From Priestia aryabhattai B8W22 (GTDB taxonomy: Bacteria > Bacillota > Bacilli > Bacillales > Bacillaceae_H), in assembly GCF_000956595.1 (NCBI RefSeq), contig NZ_JYOO01000011.1:82667-146666 (forward strand): a stretch of DNA of 64,000 nt. Reading direction: 5' to 3'. Below the pieces are notes generated by a model. It was not told where the DNA came from and did no database searches. It saw only the letters and a list, made by a program, of their open reading frames with translations. Shown in pieces: positions 1 to 8,050 of this stretch. A program made the translations under genes and the position numbers. Within the stretch, counting starts at the first letter, position 1. Each line of letters starts with the position of its first letter.

Positions 1-196
1 TTCCGCCTCGCTTCAGTCTTCCAGAGCCAAGAGCTTCTTGCAGCAGTTCTTTTCCTAAACGATCTTTTACACTTCCTCCTGGATTAACATATTCCAGCTT
101 GGCAAATATCCTGATTTCCCTAGGTAAATCAAATTGTGTAATCTCAATCATAGGTGTGTTTCCAATCAATTCATGAACGTTTTTGACTACCTTCAT
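1..196 (-). CDS. mccA: Cystathionine beta-synthase / cysteine synthase family protein, N-terminal part only (MccA-like)
   Basis: Only the first 65 codons are in the window; the gene runs off the left edge. The translation starts MKVVKNVHELIGNTPM and contains NPGGSVKDR, the PLP-binding lysine motif of the cysteine synthase / cystathionine beta-synthase family. In B. subtilis the gene after yrrT and mtnN is mccA (yrhA), an O-acetylserine-dependent cystathionine beta-synthase that turns homocysteine into cystathionine for cysteine synthesis. The same order here supports that name over a plain cysK. The ATG has a GAGGTG ribosome binding site 9 nt upstream. A terminator-like hairpin separates it from mtnN. 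Family is certain, the exact paralogue less so because most of the protein is missing. Confidence 0.85.
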   Translation of the reverse strand, partial: MKVVKNVHELIGNTPMIEITQFDLPREIRIFAKLEYVNPGGSVKDRLGKELLQEALGSGRLKRGG

Positions 197-260
197 AATC
201 TTGAACACCTCGCTATCGAAATAATATAACTTAACCTATAAATAAAGTAGGAATTAAGAT

Positions 261-310
261 AAAAATATAGTCTACACCCCATGTTATGACAAACGATGCA
301 GAGTGTAGAC
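261..310 (-). terminator. Terminator-like hairpin between mtnN and mccA
   Basis: Perfect 8-nt arms GTCTACAC (270-277) and GTGTAGAC (303-310) enclose a 25-nt loop. On the minus strand they are followed by TATATTTTT. It lies after the mtnN stop and before mccA, so it could end most mtnN transcripts or attenuate mccA. The long loop makes it weaker than a canonical terminator. Confidence 0.5.
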
Positions 311-339
311 GAAAACAAACTCTATATTTTATGAACAGC

Positions 340-1035
340 TTATTTTAATTTTGTAATAAAATTCAATACTAATTTCGTTGAATTAACAGCTGCTTTTTCT
401 AAAAATTGCTCAAAAGAAACATTTGATTCTTTGCCGGCGATGTCAGAAAGAGCACGAAGAATAACAAACGGTACGCCAAATTGATAGCATACTTGAGCAA
501 CAGCCGCTGCTTCCATTTCAGCTGCATAAAGGTCTGGAAACTTAGAGCGAACAAACTCTACGCGCACAGGATCGTTCATGAACGAATCTCCTGTAGCAAT
601 TAATCCTTTTACAATTTTCATATCCGTTACTTCAAGAGCGCTTTCTTCAGCAAGGCGAACTAGTTTTTCATCTGCTTTAAAAGCTGCAGGCAAGTTTGGC
701 ACTTGACCGTATTCATAGTTGAATACCGTTACATCTACATCATGATGACGAACTTCTGTTGAAATAACCGCGTCCCCTACGTTTAACTCTGGATGGAAAC
801 CGCCTGCTGATCCTGTGTTAATAACGTAATCAGGTTTGAACTTCTCTAGTAAGATGGCTGTAGATAACGCCGCATTTACTTTTCCAATACCTGATTTTAA
901 TAATACAACCTCCACGCCGCTGATTGTTCCTGTTGAGTATTCACATCCTGCGATTACTGTTTCTTGACGATTCTCAATTTTATCGCGTAAAATCGTCACT
1001 TCTTCTTCCATTGCTCCAATGATTGCTACTTTCAT
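340..1035 (-). CDS. mtnN: 5'-methylthioadenosine/S-adenosylhomocysteine nucleosidase
   Basis: Cleaves S-adenosylhomocysteine and methylthioadenosine to adenine plus the thioribosyl product, feeding the activated methyl cycle. The 231-residue product equals the usual length. Signatures are [10 protein letters not shown] at the N-terminus (general acid glutamate), TGSAGG, the substrate region [11 protein letters not shown], and SDIAG with the catalytic aspartate near the C-terminus. The start was set at the ATG at 1035, preceded by AGAGGT, rather than at an in-frame codon 15 residues upstream that lacks a site. It lies 17 nt after yrrT and before mccA, the same order as the B. subtilis sulfur-recycling operon. 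Together these convert S-adenosylhomocysteine to homocysteine and on to cysteine. Confidence 0.97.
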   Translation of the reverse strand: MKVAIIGAMEEEVTILRDKIENRQETVIAGCEYSTGTISGVEVVLLKSGIGKVNAALSTAILLEKFKPDYVINTGSAGGFHPELNVGDAVISTEVRHHDVDVTVFNYEYGQVPNLPAAFKADEKLVRLAEESALEVTDMKIVKGLIATGDSFMNDPVRVEFVRSKFPDLYAAEMEAAAVAQVCYQFGVPFVILRALSDIAGKESNVSFEQFLEKAAVNSTKLVLNFITKLK

Positions 1036-1052
1036 TTTAAAACCTCTTTCTA

Positions 1053-1694
1053 CTATTGTTTCGTTGCCTCCAATACCCACACAAAGTGATTAAATTGTGT
1101 AAAGGTTATGTGAAAACCATTGCTTTCAAAGATTTGCTTTAAGACAGGGATCGTTGTATAGTATTCCCTCTCTAGATCTTCTGCTAGTTGCGTATACCCT
1201 TTTTGTTTTGCCTGAACAATGGTATCAGCAAATGAATCCGCTGTTTCAAACATTGTATCGGCAAACACTATTTTACCACCGGTTTGAAGTAACTTTCCAT
1301 AGTTTATCACAGCTTCTTCTTTTTCTTTATCTGTTAAATGATGAAATGCATACGTACTAACTAAGCTCTCTGCTGGAAACAACGATGTATCAAACTGTAA
1401 AAAGTCTCCCGGTGTGACTAAAACATCTGCTCCTAATTTCTGGTGTGCCAATTGTCTCATTGGAACTGACGGCTCAATTCCTACTACCGTAAGTTCTTTT
1501 TCTAAAAGTTTTTTTGTTAAGTTTCCAGTGCCTGTTCCAAATTCTATCACATGCCCTATTGAACGGTCTGCTACATATTCTAAGATTTCATTATAATTGC
1601 GAAACACTTCTCTATACTGTTCATCTTTCCCGCTTACCGATGCATCATACTCATTCGCCCACTTTTCAAAGATATCTAAAAACTCTAGCCCCAT
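1053..1694 (-). CDS. yrrT: SAM-dependent class I methyltransferase YrrT
   Basis: Small Rossmann-fold methyltransferase of 213 residues. The SAM-binding glycine motif [13 protein letters not shown] is near residue 50, followed by an acidic residue (VVGIEPS) and the post-motif STYAFHHL. It begins [17 protein letters not shown], like B. subtilis YrrT. The start is fixed by GAGGAGGCG 7 nt upstream. It is the first gene of the yrrT-mtnN-mccA group. Its real substrate is not established; making S-adenosylhomocysteine that MtnN then removes would fit the context, but that is inference. In B. subtilis the operon is under CymR, and cymR itself is at about 23 kb in this window. Confidence 0.93.
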   Translation of the reverse strand: MGLEFLDIFEKWANEYDASVSGKDEQYREVFRNYNEILEYVADRSIGHVIEFGTGTGNLTKKLLEKELTVVGIEPSVPMRQLAHQKLGADVLVTPGDFLQFDTSLFPAESLVSTYAFHHLTDKEKEEAVINYGKLLQTGGKIVFADTMFETADSFADTIVQAKQKGYTQLAEDLEREYYTTIPVLKQIFESNGFHITFTQFNHFVWVLEATKQ

Positions 1695-1796
1695 AAAAAA
1701 CGCCTCCTCATAACTAATAATTCTTATGGATATAGTATGTTTTTAGTCATCGTTTGTTCTTCATTTACAAATATTTTAAGCTTTTAACTTTCTATT

Positions 1797-1805
1797 TGCT
1801 ATACT
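1797..1805 (+). promoter_or_regulatory. Extended -10 promoter of the yrzA-like gene
   Basis: TGCTATACT is an extended -10 element (TGn followed by TATACT) 28 nt upstream of the start codon. No good -35 is visible, which is tolerated when TGn is present. Confidence 0.5.
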
Positions 1806-1832
1806 ATAGTAATGAGGTAAGGAGGCCGTAAG

Positions 1833-2048
1833 ATGAATTTTGAATTTGAAATGATTGAAGATAAAATAGAATTTTTTGAAGCGCCTGATGTTAAAATGCT
1901 TGAAAAACAAATTGCTGAAAAAATTGATCAAAATAAGGCGATTTTACTTGAGGTACATAGCGTATCTCATCAAATGTCTGTGGACTATGAACAAGGTAAA
2001 AAACTGTACTCTGCAGTTGTTCATTTCAAAATAAAAAAGCAGCGCTAG
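1833..2048 (+). CDS. yrzA: DUF2536 family protein (YrzA-like)
   Basis: A 71-residue soluble, highly charged protein (MNFEFEMIEDKIEFFEAPDVKM...). It has no membrane segment or known catalytic motif. It matches the DUF2536 family, and its position between yrrT and yrrS is that of B. subtilis yrzA. Function unknown. A strong AGGAGG precedes the ATG and an extended -10 lies just upstream. It is one of the few plus-strand genes here and converges on yrrS, with both stop codons inside one shared terminator hairpin. Confidence 0.85.
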   Translation: MNFEFEMIEDKIEFFEAPDVKMLEKQIAEKIDQNKAILLEVHSVSHQMSVDYEQGKKLYSAVVHFKIKKQR

Positions 2049-2063
2049 CGCGCTGCTTTTTTT
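2033..2063. terminator. Bidirectional terminator between yrzA and yrrS
   Basis: GCAGCGC (2039-2045) and GCGCTGC (2050-2056) form a perfect 7-bp stem with a TAGC loop, flanked by A6 and T7. The yrzA stop codon is in the loop, and the yrrS stop overlaps the T-tract. Confidence 0.9.
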
Positions 2064-2727
2064 ATTGAAGCTTATCCACTACTGCGGGCTTCCAGCCTTC
2101 TCCATCTACCCATTCAATTTGAACGCGGTATTTTGTTGATGAGTTGCCTTTAGGACTAACCGTAGCTACAGCTTTACCTACGCCACCGTTATTACCTAGA
2201 CGCCATACGGTCATATTGCTTGGGCTAATGCCTGACCCTTCGCCTACAGCTTTTAGCATTTCGTTCCAATCCGTTGATCCTTTTTTATATGTTGCTGCAG
2301 GAGCATCTTGTGATGTACCTACTGAATCCCATGAAGGATCTACCTTGCGTTCTGCCACGCCAGGCTCTGGATTTTTCTCTACTTCAGCCTGTGAATCTGA
2401 GTCGTTTGATTCTTCATCTGTTGCTTGATCATCTTCAGAGCTTTGGTCATCTTCAGAGCTTTGATCGTCCGTTGCTTGATCCTCTGTTGCTTGATCATCT
2501 TTCGAAGAATCATCGTCTTTTTTAGCCGTCTTGTCCGTTTTTTGGTCATTTGTTTGCGGATTGTTTTGAGTTGTTTCCGCTTGGTTATCCGATTTATCCT
2601 TGTTTCCAAGAATCATCGTACCACCGACAAATACAATTAAAACCGCTACGACAGCAATTAACAGATTATATAATCGGTTTACTTTTTTTTCTTTGTTTTC
2701 GTGTCTTGAAGAACGATTGTTATTCAT
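2062..2727 (-). CDS. yrrS: DUF1510 family membrane-anchored protein YrrS
   Basis: A 221-residue single-pass protein. A short basic cytoplasmic tail (RSSRHENKEKKVNRLYN) is followed by one membrane segment (about residues 22-42, LLIAVVAVLIVFVGG). Then comes a long Asp/Ser/Glu/Gln-rich low-complexity linker and a conserved C-terminal domain (from about residue 135, WDSVGTSQDAPAATY...) typical of DUF1510. The ATG at 2727 is preceded by GGAGG; that same GGAGG would otherwise be read as codons of a TTG-initiated longer form. It follows pbpI, as in B. subtilis, where yrrS is co-transcribed with pbpI. The domain faces the cell surface, so a role beside the penicillin-binding protein is plausible but unproven. 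The linker carries a perfect 18-bp tandem repeat in DNA. Confidence 0.9.
   Translation of the reverse strand: MNNNRSSRHENKEKKVNRLYNLLIAVVAVLIVFVGGTMILGNKDKSDNQAETTQNNPQTNDQKTDKTAKKDDDSSKDDQATEDQATDDQSSEDDQSSEDDQATDEESNDSDSQAEVEKNPEPGVAERKVDPSWDSVGTSQDAPAATYKKGSTDWNEMLKAVGEGSGISPSNMTVWRLGNNGGVGKAVATVSPKGNSSTKYRVQIEWVDGEGWKPAVVDKLQ
2431..2466. repeat. Near-perfect 18-bp tandem duplication in the yrrS acidic linker
   Basis: Two adjacent 18-bp copies (2431-2448 and 2449-2466) differ at one base and encode (SSEDDQ)2 on the minus strand. The surrounding linker repeats the same DDQATEDQ flavour, which suggests slippage-driven length variation. Confidence 0.8.
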
Positions 2728-2844
2728 TGCTACAATTTCCTCCAACTTTTATAATGCTTTATTCTAACATGTGTTTTCTTATACATGAAGCATCAAAATT
2801 TATTTGAAGTATATTTGTAATATTTTTTACAAATTCTTCTTGTT

Positions 2845-4611
2845 TTAACGTGTATTTAAGTCATACATCCCTTTAACAATATCATAAAATACGCTGTTTG
2901 TGGGAGATATCGCACTTTTTGTATTTAAATCCACTACTACCATTGCGTATTTTGGATCATCTGCCGGAAAGTAACCCGCAAACCATTTATTGACGATATC
3001 GGCCTTCACATTGATTTCAGCAGTTCCTGACTTTCCTGCCACTTCATAAGGAAGCGTTTGAAATCTTCTTCCTGTTCCTTTTTCGCTCTGTACGACGCCT
3101 TTTAAAAGCTGCTGCATAGAAGCAGCTGTGGCTTCATTAATCGTATCTCCTTTTAGCTCATGCTCTTTAAACGTATACAGTGACGTATTATTTTTATAGT
3201 CCAGCGCATCTACCGCTTTTACCTGCTTCTTTTCTCCTCCCCGTGCAATTGTCGCCATCATATTTGCTACTGCAAGCGGAGTCACTTTTACGTCAAGCTG
3301 TCCAATTGCTGTTTGCGCTACAGCATTTGGTACTTTTTTTTCTCTATCATTTGTCCAAACTCTTCCCGATTTTTCTCCTAAAAACTGCTTAAAATGTTCA
3401 AAGTGAAACACATCACCCGTCCATCCTACAGGCTGAAGAAGCCCTAACTTATCAGCATATTGTTCAATGATATCCGGATTAGATATTATCATTTCTTTTG
3501 CTAGCTGGGCAAACGTTGCATTACAACTTTGCGCAAAGCTTTCTTCAAACGTCAGCTGCCCTTTTTGATGATCTTCTTCTACATTATTGCCATAAATACT
3601 TTTATCGCAGTTATAGGTAAAAGAAGGCTGAATTTTATTTTGTTCAAGCGCTGCAGCTGCTGTTACGGTTTTAAATATAGATCCAGGAGTTTGCGGCGTC
3701 AGCAAACGATTTTCTACGCTGTCTGAACCGTTTTGCTTTTTAAATGGATCTTTCTTATTAATTGAAGGCCTGCTGGCCATCGCAATTACTTTATTGTTTT
3801 TTATATCAATTAAGACGGCTCCTCCGTCTTTTAACTTATAATGATTCAATGTATTCTCCACTAGCTCCTGAGCAGACAAATCAAGCGTCGTACGCACACT
3901 GACTGGATAATAAGGGTTAGCTGTGCCCGTATATTTTACATCGATGCCAAACATAGGCCCACCTAGTCGATCAACATGATAAAGGAGCTTAGACTCTTGT
4001 TCAGGCAGCAAAAACTCGTCAAAAGCCCTCTGCATCCCTGAGATACCTACAGGTGTAGTTGATTTAATAGCTCCATTTTTCAATTTATCACTGTACTTCT
4101 CTTCAATTATTTGTTTGCTTTGTGCTTCTAGTCCGATTAAATGTTCAGCAAGAGGAACTGGACGCTCATCTTTTAGAGGAATTCCAAACACGCCAGGTAC
4201 CTTTAATGCATTTATTTTTTCGACTTGTGCATGGGATAATTCTTTTGTAATAACAACCGGTGTTTTAGCATTCGCTAGTCTGTTCGTTAATTCCTGTGGT
4301 TGCATTCCCACAATTTCGCTTACTTGCTGAACGGGCCACTTCATTTTTTCTAAAAACGGAAATAGGACTAAGCGATTATGCGTGATAGATGTTAAAGACT
4401 GTCCATTTTTATCTTCGAATTTCCCTCGCCCGTCGTCTACCACCATTTCCTGCGTACGCTGTTTTACGCTTCCTTCAATTAAGTTAATATTTTTATCAGT
4501 AAAAGATTCCGTGCTGACAAGCTGGAGTTGAACAAGCCGTGCTCCCAGTCCACTAATTAATAATAAAATAAAAATAAGAGTAATATAAATTCGCTTGTGA
4601 ATTATTTTCAT
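2845..4611 (-). CDS. pbpI: Class B penicillin-binding protein (PbpI / PBP4b)
   Basis: Peptidoglycan transpeptidase of 588 residues with an N-terminal membrane anchor (ITLIFILLLISGLGARLVQLQLV). A dimerisation domain comes first, and the transpeptidase domain fills the C-terminal half. The active-site set is visible: SIFK (SxxK) in TPGSIFKTVTAA, SCN (SxN) in AQSCNATF, and KSGTAE (KTG box) near residue 530. Length and neighbour yrrS match B. subtilis pbpI (yrrR), which is expressed early in sporulation. GAGGTG precedes the ATG. The following yrrS (about 117 nt downstream) is probably in the same transcript. An AT-rich inverted repeat (TTGTAA/TTACAA, 2814-2831) lies in the gap, but I could not assign it a role. 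Confidence 0.95.
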   Translation of the reverse strand: MKIIHKRIYITLIFILLLISGLGARLVQLQLVSTESFTDKNINLIEGSVKQRTQEMVVDDGRGKFEDKNGQSLTSITHNRLVLFPFLEKMKWPVQQVSEIVGMQPQELTNRLANAKTPVVITKELSHAQVEKINALKVPGVFGIPLKDERPVPLAEHLIGLEAQSKQIIEEKYSDKLKNGAIKSTTPVGISGMQRAFDEFLLPEQESKLLYHVDRLGGPMFGIDVKYTGTANPYYPVSVRTTLDLSAQELVENTLNHYKLKDGGAVLIDIKNNKVIAMASRPSINKKDPFKKQNGSDSVENRLLTPQTPGSIFKTVTAAAALEQNKIQPSFTYNCDKSIYGNNVEEDHQKGQLTFEESFAQSCNATFAQLAKEMIISNPDIIEQYADKLGLLQPVGWTGDVFHFEHFKQFLGEKSGRVWTNDREKKVPNAVAQTAIGQLDVKVTPLAVANMMATIARGGEKKQVKAVDALDYKNNTSLYTFKEHELKGDTINEATAASMQQLLKGVVQSEKGTGRRFQTLPYEVAGKSGTAEINVKADIVNKWFAGYFPADDPKYAMVVVDLNTKSAISPTNSVFYDIVKGMYDLNTR

Positions 4612-4700
4612 GACTACACCTCACTCTTTACAAGTGTCGACGTTGCCATTACTTTTAAAACCATTATCTTAAGAAATATTCATTCTTTTTTTCATTCCAT

Positions 4701-4729
4701 AAAAAAACTTGCTGATTCAGCAAGTTTTT
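4701..4729. terminator. Terminator after the isochorismatase-like gene
   Basis: A perfect 9-bp inverted repeat (ACTTGCTGA 4708-4716, TCAGCAAGT 4717-4725) is flanked by A7 and T-rich sequence. It terminates the minus-strand gene ending at 4731. Confidence 0.88.
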
Positions 4730-4730
4730 A

Positions 4731-5291
4731 TTATTCATTTTCCGTTAAAAATTGTTGAGTTGTTCGTAGCTTTCCTATTTTCGGAAAGATGTAAGAAAGA
4801 GTGGCCTCATGCTCTTCTTTTGTAAATGTCGCCATGGCATCCGTGATAAAAATTTGGTTATATCCATACTGAAATGCTTCACGAGCTGTGCTTTCCACAC
4901 CAATGTTTGTTGCAATTCCGCAAAGGACAATTGTATCAATTCCTCTTCGGCGAAGCTGAAGGTCTAAATCTGTCCCAAAAAAGGCTCCCCACTGACGTTT
5001 TGTCACAATGTAATCAGTCTCTTGAACATTAAGTCTTGGATCGAATTCTGCCCAGTCTGCAGGTCTTTCTTGAGGAGCAGATGGCTTTTGATCCGTTTCT
5101 GGCGTCAACGCATCTTTTCCATCTTGAAAATCTACTCGTACAAAGCTAATAAATCCATTTTGTTCGCGGAAACGATTCACAAGCTGAACAGATTTTTCTA
5201 CAATTTCGTCTCCTCCAATTGGCACAATCCCTTTTTGTAAATCAATTAAAACAAGCGCTGTTTTAGTAAAATCGATATCTTTCATCTTCAT
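4731..5291 (-). CDS. Isochorismatase-family cysteine hydrolase
   Basis: A 186-residue alpha/beta hydrolase of the isochorismatase/nicotinamidase superfamily. The catalytic triad is recognisable: Asp in ALVLIDLQ (about residue 17), Lys in VTKRQWGAFFGTDL (about 103), and Cys in VLCGIATNIGVESTAREAF (about 128), with the cis-peptide-type turn before the Cys. The substrate cannot be told from sequence; it lacks the extra metal-binding histidines expected of nicotinamidases as far as I can see. Two in-frame ATGs (5291 and 5285) share one AGGAAAGGA site. It is a single gene with its own terminator between pbpI and greA. From memory this slot is empty in B. subtilis, so it may be a lineage-specific insertion. 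Confidence 0.85.
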   Translation of the reverse strand: MKMKDIDFTKTALVLIDLQKGIVPIGGDEIVEKSVQLVNRFREQNGFISFVRVDFQDGKDALTPETDQKPSAPQERPADWAEFDPRLNVQETDYIVTKRQWGAFFGTDLDLQLRRRGIDTIVLCGIATNIGVESTAREAFQYGYNQIFITDAMATFTKEEHEATLSYIFPKIGKLRTTQQFLTENE

Positions 5292-5342
5292 CTTTCCTTT
5301 CCTACATATCTTTTCTATTCTCTCCGTTTTTTTAAATCATAT

Positions 5343-5372
5343 AAAAAAAGCTGACGCGTGTCAGCTTTTTTA
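5343..5372 (-). terminator. Terminator of the greA transcript
   Basis: GCTGAC (5350-5355) and GTCAGC (5360-5365) pair around GCGT, flanked by A7 and T7. It lies 40 nt downstream of the greA stop and is nearly symmetric. Confidence 0.88.
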
Positions 5373-5410
5373 CTTACGAGCATTCAGTAGAACGCTTCCA
5401 ACCATATGTT

Positions 5411-5887
5411 TTACTTAACAGATACAATTTTCACTGACATATCTCCACCAGGAGTTTGAACAGTTACTTGATCTCCAATTTGTTTGCCCATTAGACTTTT
5501 AGCAATTGGCGAATCATTTGAAATTTTCCCTTCAAATGGATCTGCTTCTGCACTACCTACAATTGTATACGTTTCTTCGTCACCATCTGGCAACTCTACA
5601 AATGTTACAGATTTACCTAATGATACGATAGAAGAATTTTCTACATCTTCTTCAATAATTTTCGCATTGCGAATCATATTCTCAAGCGTTGTAATACGTC
5701 CTTCCACGAAAGCCTGCTCGTCTTTTGCAGAATCGTACTCAGAGTTCTCCGATAAATCTCCAAAACTGCGGGCGATCTTGATACGCTCTACAACTTCTTT
5801 ACGTTTTACTGTTTTTAAATATTCTAGCTCTTGCTCTAGCTTTAGCTTTCCTTCTTCTGTCATTGGAAATACTTTTTCTTGTGCCAT
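5411..5887 (-). CDS. greA: Transcription elongation factor GreA
   Basis: Binds the RNA polymerase secondary channel and stimulates cleavage of backtracked transcripts. The 158-residue product has the N-terminal coiled coil ([50 protein letters not shown]) with the conserved acidic tip DLSENSEYD. The C-terminal FKBP-like domain includes [19 protein letters not shown]. The start [10 protein letters not shown], with GAAGGAG upstream, was chosen over an in-frame codon 9 residues earlier because it matches the family's N-terminus. It follows udk, but two hairpins in between (about 5950-6028) suggest partial termination and possibly a separate promoter. Confidence 0.97.
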   Translation of the reverse strand: MAQEKVFPMTEEGKLKLEQELEYLKTVKRKEVVERIKIARSFGDLSENSEYDSAKDEQAFVEGRITTLENMIRNAKIIEEDVENSSIVSLGKSVTFVELPDGDEETYTIVGSAEADPFEGKISNDSPIAKSLMGKQIGDQVTVQTPGGDMSVKIVSVK

Positions 5888-5949
5888 AATCCCTTCACTC
5901 CTTCTTGAACTCAAAATCTCTAGTGTATACAGTCGATTTCTGTATGTAC

Positions 5950-5974
5950 AAAAAATTTTCCACTCTGTGGAAAA
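5950..5974 (-). terminator. Rho-independent terminator after udk
   Basis: TTTTCCAC (5956-5963) and GTGGAAAA (5967-5974) form an 8-bp stem with a 3-nt loop. On the minus strand it is followed by six T (complement of 5950-5955). It sits between udk and greA. Confidence 0.8.
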
Positions 5975-5981
5975 ATCAGTT

Positions 5982-6028
5982 AATAGAGAAATGACAGCTT
6001 CAAAATAGAAGCTGCTCGTTTCTCTATT
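5982..6028 (-). other. Long hairpin in the udk-greA spacer
   Basis: The outer arms AATAGAGAAA (5982-5991) and TTTCTCTATT (6019-6028) are perfect over 10 bp. The inner arms CAGCTTC (5995-6001) and GAAGCTG (6008-6014) are perfect over 7 bp, separated by a small internal loop. There is no immediate T-tract. It directly precedes the udk terminator hairpin on the minus strand, and could be an RNase barrier or processing site. Confidence 0.6.
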
Positions 6029-6105
6029 CTTTATAATGTTTGTGTTTAGTTAGCAGAATATGTCTGCATTGTCTTCAAAAAAATTCCTGCATCTATGCTA
6101 TGTTA

Positions 6106-6741
6106 TTATAAAATGGCATTTTGTTCAAGAATTGTTTGAATTTTAGTGACCATCAAGTCAATCGCTACGTGGTTTTGACCGCCTTCAGGAATGATAATAT
6201 CTGCATAGCGTTTTGTTGGTTCAACAAACTGATTATGCATCGGGCGAACGACAGATACGTATTGATCAACAACTGACTCAAGCGTACGCTCTCGTTCTTT
6301 AATATCACGAAGCATACGACGAATGATACGAAGATCCGCATCTGTATCTACGTATAGCTTGATATCCATTAAATTACGCAAGCGCTGATCTTCTAGTACA
6401 AGAATACCTTCTAAGATAATAACATCTTTTGGTTCTTCTTTAATTACCTTCTCAGAGCGCGTATGAATTGCGTAATCATATACCGGTTTGTCAATGCTCT
6501 CATAATTTAATAAGTTTTGCAAGTGTTCAATCAGCAAATCATTATCAAATGCTAGAGGATGATCGTAATTTGTTTGCAAACGCTGTTCAAACGGTACATC
6601 GCTTTGATCTTTATAATAATAGTCTTGCTCAAGAAGCATAATAGAATGCCCTTTAAAATACTCATAAATAGCTTTGGTTACAGTTGTTTTACCAGAACCG
6701 GATCCACCAGCGATACCGATTACAACGGGCTTTTTCCCCAT
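6106..6741 (-). CDS. udk: Uridine kinase
   Basis: Phosphorylates uridine and cytidine with GTP or ATP in pyrimidine salvage. The 211-residue protein has a Walker A P-loop GGSGSGKTT at residues 12-20. The nucleoside-binding region [15 protein letters not shown] follows, then the DHP motif in NYDHPLAFD and the lid region [15 protein letters not shown]. The length is identical to B. subtilis Udk. The start is 7 nt after the trhP2 stop, so it is part of the trmR-trhP1-trhP2-udk operon. Two hairpins downstream separate it from greA. Confidence 0.97.
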   Translation of the reverse strand: MGKKPVVIGIAGGSGSGKTTVTKAIYEYFKGHSIMLLEQDYYYKDQSDVPFEQRLQTNYDHPLAFDNDLLIEHLQNLLNYESIDKPVYDYAIHTRSEKVIKEEPKDVIILEGILVLEDQRLRNLMDIKLYVDTDADLRIIRRMLRDIKERERTLESVVDQYVSVVRPMHNQFVEPTKRYADIIIPEGGQNHVAIDLMVTKIQTILEQNAIL

Positions 6742-6748
6742 TTTATAT

Positions 6749-8011
6749 TTAAATCCCCTTTCGCATCATGTTATATGAAAATAGAGGTTGGTCCACTTTA
6801 AATTTCACAATTTGCAGCGGATGACGCGCAGCATCTAGTTCATTGCCATCTTCGTCCCAAATTTTATCTATTTTTTGCGTAAAGTTTTTAATTTCCGGAC
6901 CAAAAAATTCCACTTCTTCTCCCGGTTTAAAATAGTTACGCTGTTGCAATGTCACGATGCTTGTTTCTTCATCATAATTCAATACTAAACCAGCAAAATC
7001 AAATTTTGTTTTCTTGCCGTGTACGCCAAACATTTGTTCATCCACTCCAGGAACCCCTTCAAAAAAGGCGGGAGCCGTATCGCGGTTCGCACATTTGTCT
7101 AGCTCATCAAGCCATTCTTTTTGAATCACAAAATTCTCAGGATCTGCACAGTATGCGTCAATCACTTTGCGATATACGCTCACCACTGTTGCAATATAGT
7201 GGATCGATTTCATACGTCCTTCAATTTTCAAGCTATCAATACCCAGCTCAATCATTTGAGGGATAGATTGAATTAAATTTAAATCTTTTGGACTCATTGC
7301 AAACGGATCGTCTTGCTCATCAAATAAAGGCGTTTCCGTTTTACCGTCTTCTACTTTAAATAAATCATAGTCCCAACGGCATGATTGACAGCAGCCTCCA
7401 CGGTTTGAATCACGCGCTGTCATGTGGTTACTTAGCACGCAGCGGCCTGAATAAGCAATACACATCGCTCCGTGAATAAAAGCTTCAATTTCAATATCCA
7501 CTTTTTCTTTCATTTCGCGCATTTCTTCAGCACCCGTTTCACGAGCAAGTACAACACGTTCTAATCCTTCTTCTTTCCAGAATTGAACGGCTTTCCAGTT
7601 TGAAAGTGATTGCTGCGTACTTAAGTGTACTTCAAGCTTAGGTGCAACGCGTCGACAGGTTTCGATAATTAACGGATCAGCTACGATGATTCCAGAAACG
7701 CCAGCGCGCTCTAATCCCATTAAATAATCTTCAAGTCCGTCCATATTTTCATTGTGAGCAAAAATGTTTGTTGTAACATAAATACGTGCGCCGTATTTGT
7801 TTGCAAACTGAACACCTTCTGCCATTTCTTCAAATGTAAAGTTATCTGCATTTGAACGAAGGCCAAACTCTTTTCCTCCGATAAACACAGCATCTGCTCC
7901 ATAGTGTACGGCAACTTTTAATTTTTCAAGGTTACCGGCTGGAGCTAACAACTCAGGCTTTTTAGTAATAACTCGTTTACCTTCTACTACAGTATCGATT
8001 TGAACAGCCAT
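6749..8011 (-). CDS. trhP2: Peptidase U32-family tRNA hydroxylation protein TrhP2 (YrrO)
   Basis: A 420-residue U32-family protein. Members of this branch are not proteases. With its paralogue YrrN it is needed in B. subtilis to make 5-hydroxyuridine at tRNA position 34, using prephenate. The N-terminal TIM-barrel-like part begins [19 protein letters not shown]. The family cysteine cluster is intact in the central segment (YSGRC ... [12 protein letters not shown], about residues 170-205). A beta-rich C-terminal domain follows ([32 protein letters not shown]). AAAGGAGGT precedes the ATG. It sits after trhP1 and before udk in the trmR-trhP1-trhP2-udk operon. Note that pheA, which consumes prephenate, lies elsewhere in this window. 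Confidence 0.93.
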   Translation of the reverse strand: MAVQIDTVVEGKRVITKKPELLAPAGNLEKLKVAVHYGADAVFIGGKEFGLRSNADNFTFEEMAEGVQFANKYGARIYVTTNIFAHNENMDGLEDYLMGLERAGVSGIIVADPLIIETCRRVAPKLEVHLSTQQSLSNWKAVQFWKEEGLERVVLARETGAEEMREMKEKVDIEIEAFIHGAMCIAYSGRCVLSNHMTARDSNRGGCCQSCRWDYDLFKVEDGKTETPLFDEQDDPFAMSPKDLNLIQSIPQMIELGIDSLKIEGRMKSIHYIATVVSVYRKVIDAYCADPENFVIQKEWLDELDKCANRDTAPAFFEGVPGVDEQMFGVHGKKTKFDFAGLVLNYDEETSIVTLQQRNYFKPGEEVEFFGPEIKNFTQKIDKIWDEDGNELDAARHPLQIVKFKVDQPLFSYNMMRKGI

Positions 8012-8050
8012 CGTTTGTACCTCCTTTGTTTATCTTTCTTTGCATGCTTT

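Noticed and set aside
2810..2835. AT-rich inverted repeat between pbpI and yrrS as a regulator site
   Set aside because: The six-base arms in very AT-rich sequence are common by chance, and no known operator was recognised.
5484..6008. 174-codon plus-strand ORF opposite greA
   Set aside because: It is antisense to a certain gene and Ser-rich, as expected from reading greA backwards, and it has no ribosome binding site.
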